Source: Variovorax sp. CF079 (GTDB lineage: Bacteria > Pseudomonadota > Gammaproteobacteria > Burkholderiales > Burkholderiaceae_C). From it: a DNA stretch of 64,000 nucleotides. Each line of letters begins with the position of its first letter. Positions within the stretch are counted from its first letter, which is position 1. A program made the position numbers and the translations under genes. Where the stretch lies: assembly GCF_900101545.1 (NCBI RefSeq), contig NZ_FMZU01000002.1, positions 62,001 to 126,000 of the forward strand, written 5' to 3'. The notes below the pieces were generated by a model. It was not told the origin of the DNA and made no database searches. It saw nothing but the letters and a program-made list of their open reading frames with translations. Positions 62,383 to 64,000 of this stretch are shown in pieces.

Positions 62383-64000
62383 GAGGGTGCTTGTTCGGTG
62401 GCGAGGTTGTTCAGCAGCAGCTGGAAGGCTTCCACCGCCAGCTGCATGTCGTCGTTGGTGCTCGATTCGAGCGGGTTGTGGCTGATGCCGGAGTTGATGC
62501 CGCGCACGAAGAGCATGGCCTGCGGCATCACCTCGTGCAGCTTCATCGCGTCGTGGCCGGCGCCGCTGGGCATGCGGAACAGCGGTACGCCGAGCGTGTC
62601 CACCGCCTTCTCCCAGCGCTGCTGCCATTCGGGCGCGCTCGGCGCGGCCGAGGCCCGCATGCTTTCTTCCAGGGTGTAGCGCACGCCGCGGCGCTCGCAG
62701 ATGGCCTTGAGCTCGGCCAGCACATCGGCCGTCAGCGCGTCGCGCTGCGGGTTGTTCGGAGCGCGCATGTCCAGGCTGAACTTGCAGCGGCCGGGCACCA
62801 CGTTGATCGAGCCGCTCGGCACTTCGAGCATGCCGACGGTGGCGACCGAGTCGCCGTCCTTCGCGGCGCGCTGCTCGGCGAAGAGGATCAGCTCGGCCAC
62901 CGCGGCGGCGGCATCGCGGCGGCGGTCCATCGGCGTGGTGCCGGCGTGGCTGGCCATGCCGATCACCTCGCCCACGTAGCGCACGCCGCCGTTGATCGAG
63001 GTCACGATGCCGAGCGGGATGTCGAGCTCGTTGAGCACCGGGCCCTGCTCGATGTGCACTTCGACGAAGCCGAGGTACTTGGCCGGATCGCGCTGCAGCT
63101 TGGCGATATCTTCTTCCTTGAGGCCGGCGATCTGCCGTGCCTCGCGCATGGTGATGCCGTCGGCGTCCTTCTGGTCCAGCCACTTGGGATCGAAGTGGCC
63201 GATCAGCGCGCCCGAGCCCAGGAAGGTGGCCTTGTAGCGCTGGCCTTCCTCTTCGGCAAAGCCCACCACCTCGAAGGCAAAGGGCAGGCGGCGGTTCTGG
63301 CGCTTGAGCTCACGCACGCAAGCCATGGGCACGAAGATGCCCAGCCGCCCGTCGTACTTGCCGCCATTGCGCACGGTGTCGTAGTGCGAGCCGGTGAGCA
63401 GCGTCTTGGCGCCGGGCGTGGCGCCCTCGTAGCGGCCGACCACGTTGCCGACGGCATCGATGTTCACAGTGTCGAAGCCCGCTTCGCGCATCCCGTCGGC
63501 GATCTGCTGCGCGCAGGCGCGGTGTGCCTCGGTCAGGTAGGTCACGGTGAGCTGGCCCTTTTCGGCGTAGCCCAGGTCGGTGTGCACCGAGAGTTGTTCC
63601 TGCCAGTCCCACACCTCGTTGCCGAGCGCGGGTAGGGCGCCGAACTTGTCGTCGAGACGGATCTCGGCGATGCGGTGGATGTTGCGCAGCGCCTCGCCCA
63701 GCTCGAAGCCCGGATGGTTGTGCAGACGGCGCTCGAAGGTGTCGATGATCTCGCGCTTGCTCAAACCGGTGCCGCGCGGCCCGCGCACCGCGAGGATGAA
63801 GGGGAAGCCGAACTTCGCGTTGTAGTCAGCGTTGAGCTGCTGGATCTTCGCGAACTCCTCGGGCGTGCAATCGGTCAGGCCGGCCTTGCCCTGCTCGTTG
63901 GTGGATTCGGCGGTGAGCGTCTTGCTGACCATGGCCTTGCCCGCGAGCTCGGGATGGGCGCGGATCAGGCCCAGCTGCTCGTCGGCGGAGGCGCCAACGA
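62379..64000 (-). CDS. Fused OHCU decarboxylase-allantoate amidohydrolase, 5'-partial
   Basis: The N-terminal part is UraD: the frame is open to the window edge and reads ASADEQLGLIRAHPELAGKA, then TAESTNEQGKAGLTDC and KFGFPFILAVRGPRG. UraD decarboxylates 2-oxo-4-hydroxy-4-carboxy-5-ureidoimidazoline to (S)-allantoin. The C-terminal part is an M20 allantoate amidohydrolase/N-carbamoyl amidase: LLTGSHYDTVRNGGKYDG with metal His-Asp, GFAEEEGQRYKATFLGS, and SGAGHDAMKLHEVMP. Both activities belong to urate breakdown. The true start is beyond 64000. Confidence 0.93.
   Translation of the reverse strand, partial: VGASADEQLGLIRAHPELAGKAMVSKTLTAESTNEQGKAGLTDCTPEEFAKIQQLNADYNAKFGFPFILAVRGPRGTGLSKREIIDTFERRLHNHPGFELGEALRNIHRIAEIRLDDKFGALPALGNEVWDWQEQLSVHTDLGYAEKGQLTVTYLTEAHRACAQQIADGMREAGFDTVNIDAVGNVVGRYEGATPGAKTLLTGSHYDTVRNGGKYDGRLGIFVPMACVRELKRQNRRLPFAFEVVGFAEEEGQRYKATFLGSGALIGHFDPKWLDQKDADGITMREARQIAGLKEEDIAKLQRDPAKYLGFVEVHIEQGPVLNELDIPLGIVTSINGGVRYVGEVIGMASHAGTTPMDRRRDAAAAVAELILFAEQRAAKDGDSVATVGMLEVPSGSINVVPGRCKFSLDMRAPNNPQRDALTADVLAELKAICERRGVRYTLEESMRASAAPSAPEWQQRWEKAVDTLGVPLFRMPSGAGHDAMKLHEVMPQAMLFVRGINSGISHNPLESSTNDDMQLAVEAFQLLLNNLATEQAPS

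Overview
The window is GC-rich, gene-dense chromosomal DNA from a betaproteobacterium of the order Burkholderiales, most likely Comamonadaceae and Variovorax-like. This is inferred from the abundance of Bug-type solute-binding proteins, the trimeric porin, a UraD-allantoate amidohydrolase fusion, and many LysR regulators beside catabolic genes. No rRNA, tRNA, CRISPR array, transposase or phage gene was seen.

Layout. (1) 1-2766: a partial aromatic aldehyde dehydrogenase faces a XylR/DmpR-type sigma-54 activator; a -24/-12 promoter and two palindromic upstream sites lie between them. (2) 2808-9551: a minus-strand accessory operon (SDR, Bug protein, 2-hydroxyacid dehydrogenase, RraA-like protein, secreted GlcG-like protein, solute-binding protein) with a divergent LysR gene, then acetoacetate decarboxylase. 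(3) 9579-10423: a scar of gene fragments (patatin C-terminus, inverted patatin N-terminus, MFS N-terminus). (4) 10696-27334: a catabolic island. A long plus-strand operon encodes a leader peptide, a Liv-type ABC importer with a fused permease-ATPase, a cupin, an enolase paralogue with altered active site, an FMN reductase, an extradiol dioxygenase, a carboxymuconolactone decarboxylase-like protein, the binding protein, an alcohol dehydrogenase and a small-molecule kinase. A divergent fumarylacetoacetate hydrolase, a LacI regulator and a porin complete it. Four copies of a GCTAACGWTAGC operator tie these promoters together. (5) 27331-33858: a LysR gene divergent from a Bug protein, a GlcG-like protein and the lower meta-cleavage pathway (hydratase, decarboxylase, tautomerase, acylating aldehyde dehydrogenase, aldolase). 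(6) 33980-41003: small hypothetical proteins, a seven-PAS histidine kinase, a FixJ-type regulator, a lone receiver and a LuxR-type gene broken by an 8-bp duplication. (7) 41051-43713: a truncated enoyl-CoA hydratase, an aldo/keto reductase and two acetyltransferases. (8) 43724-46767: an NCS1 permease, a hydantoin/Asp-Glu racemase and a GntR regulator, with a long palindromic operator; acylphosphatase is divergent. (9) 47322-53058: a sugar-acid-like set (Bug protein, IlvD/Edd dehydratase, LysR, DapA-family lyase, aldo/keto reductase). (10) 53083-60728: a binding protein, a CACHE/HAMP/GAF histidine kinase, a receiver, a receiver-cyclase, a Crp-family regulator, a perfect Crp-type site and a phospholipase D-family lipoprotein. 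(11) 60763-64000: a small secreted protein, an M20 deacylase and a partial UraD-AllC fusion of purine breakdown.

The genes together suggest an environmental heterotroph that scavenges aromatic acids, sugar acids, hydantoins and purines. The most unusual part is the LacI-controlled island, where a kinase and an enolase-like protein sit in one operon with a ring-cleavage dioxygenase. All functional calls rest on recognition of motifs in the translated sequence; no database search was run.
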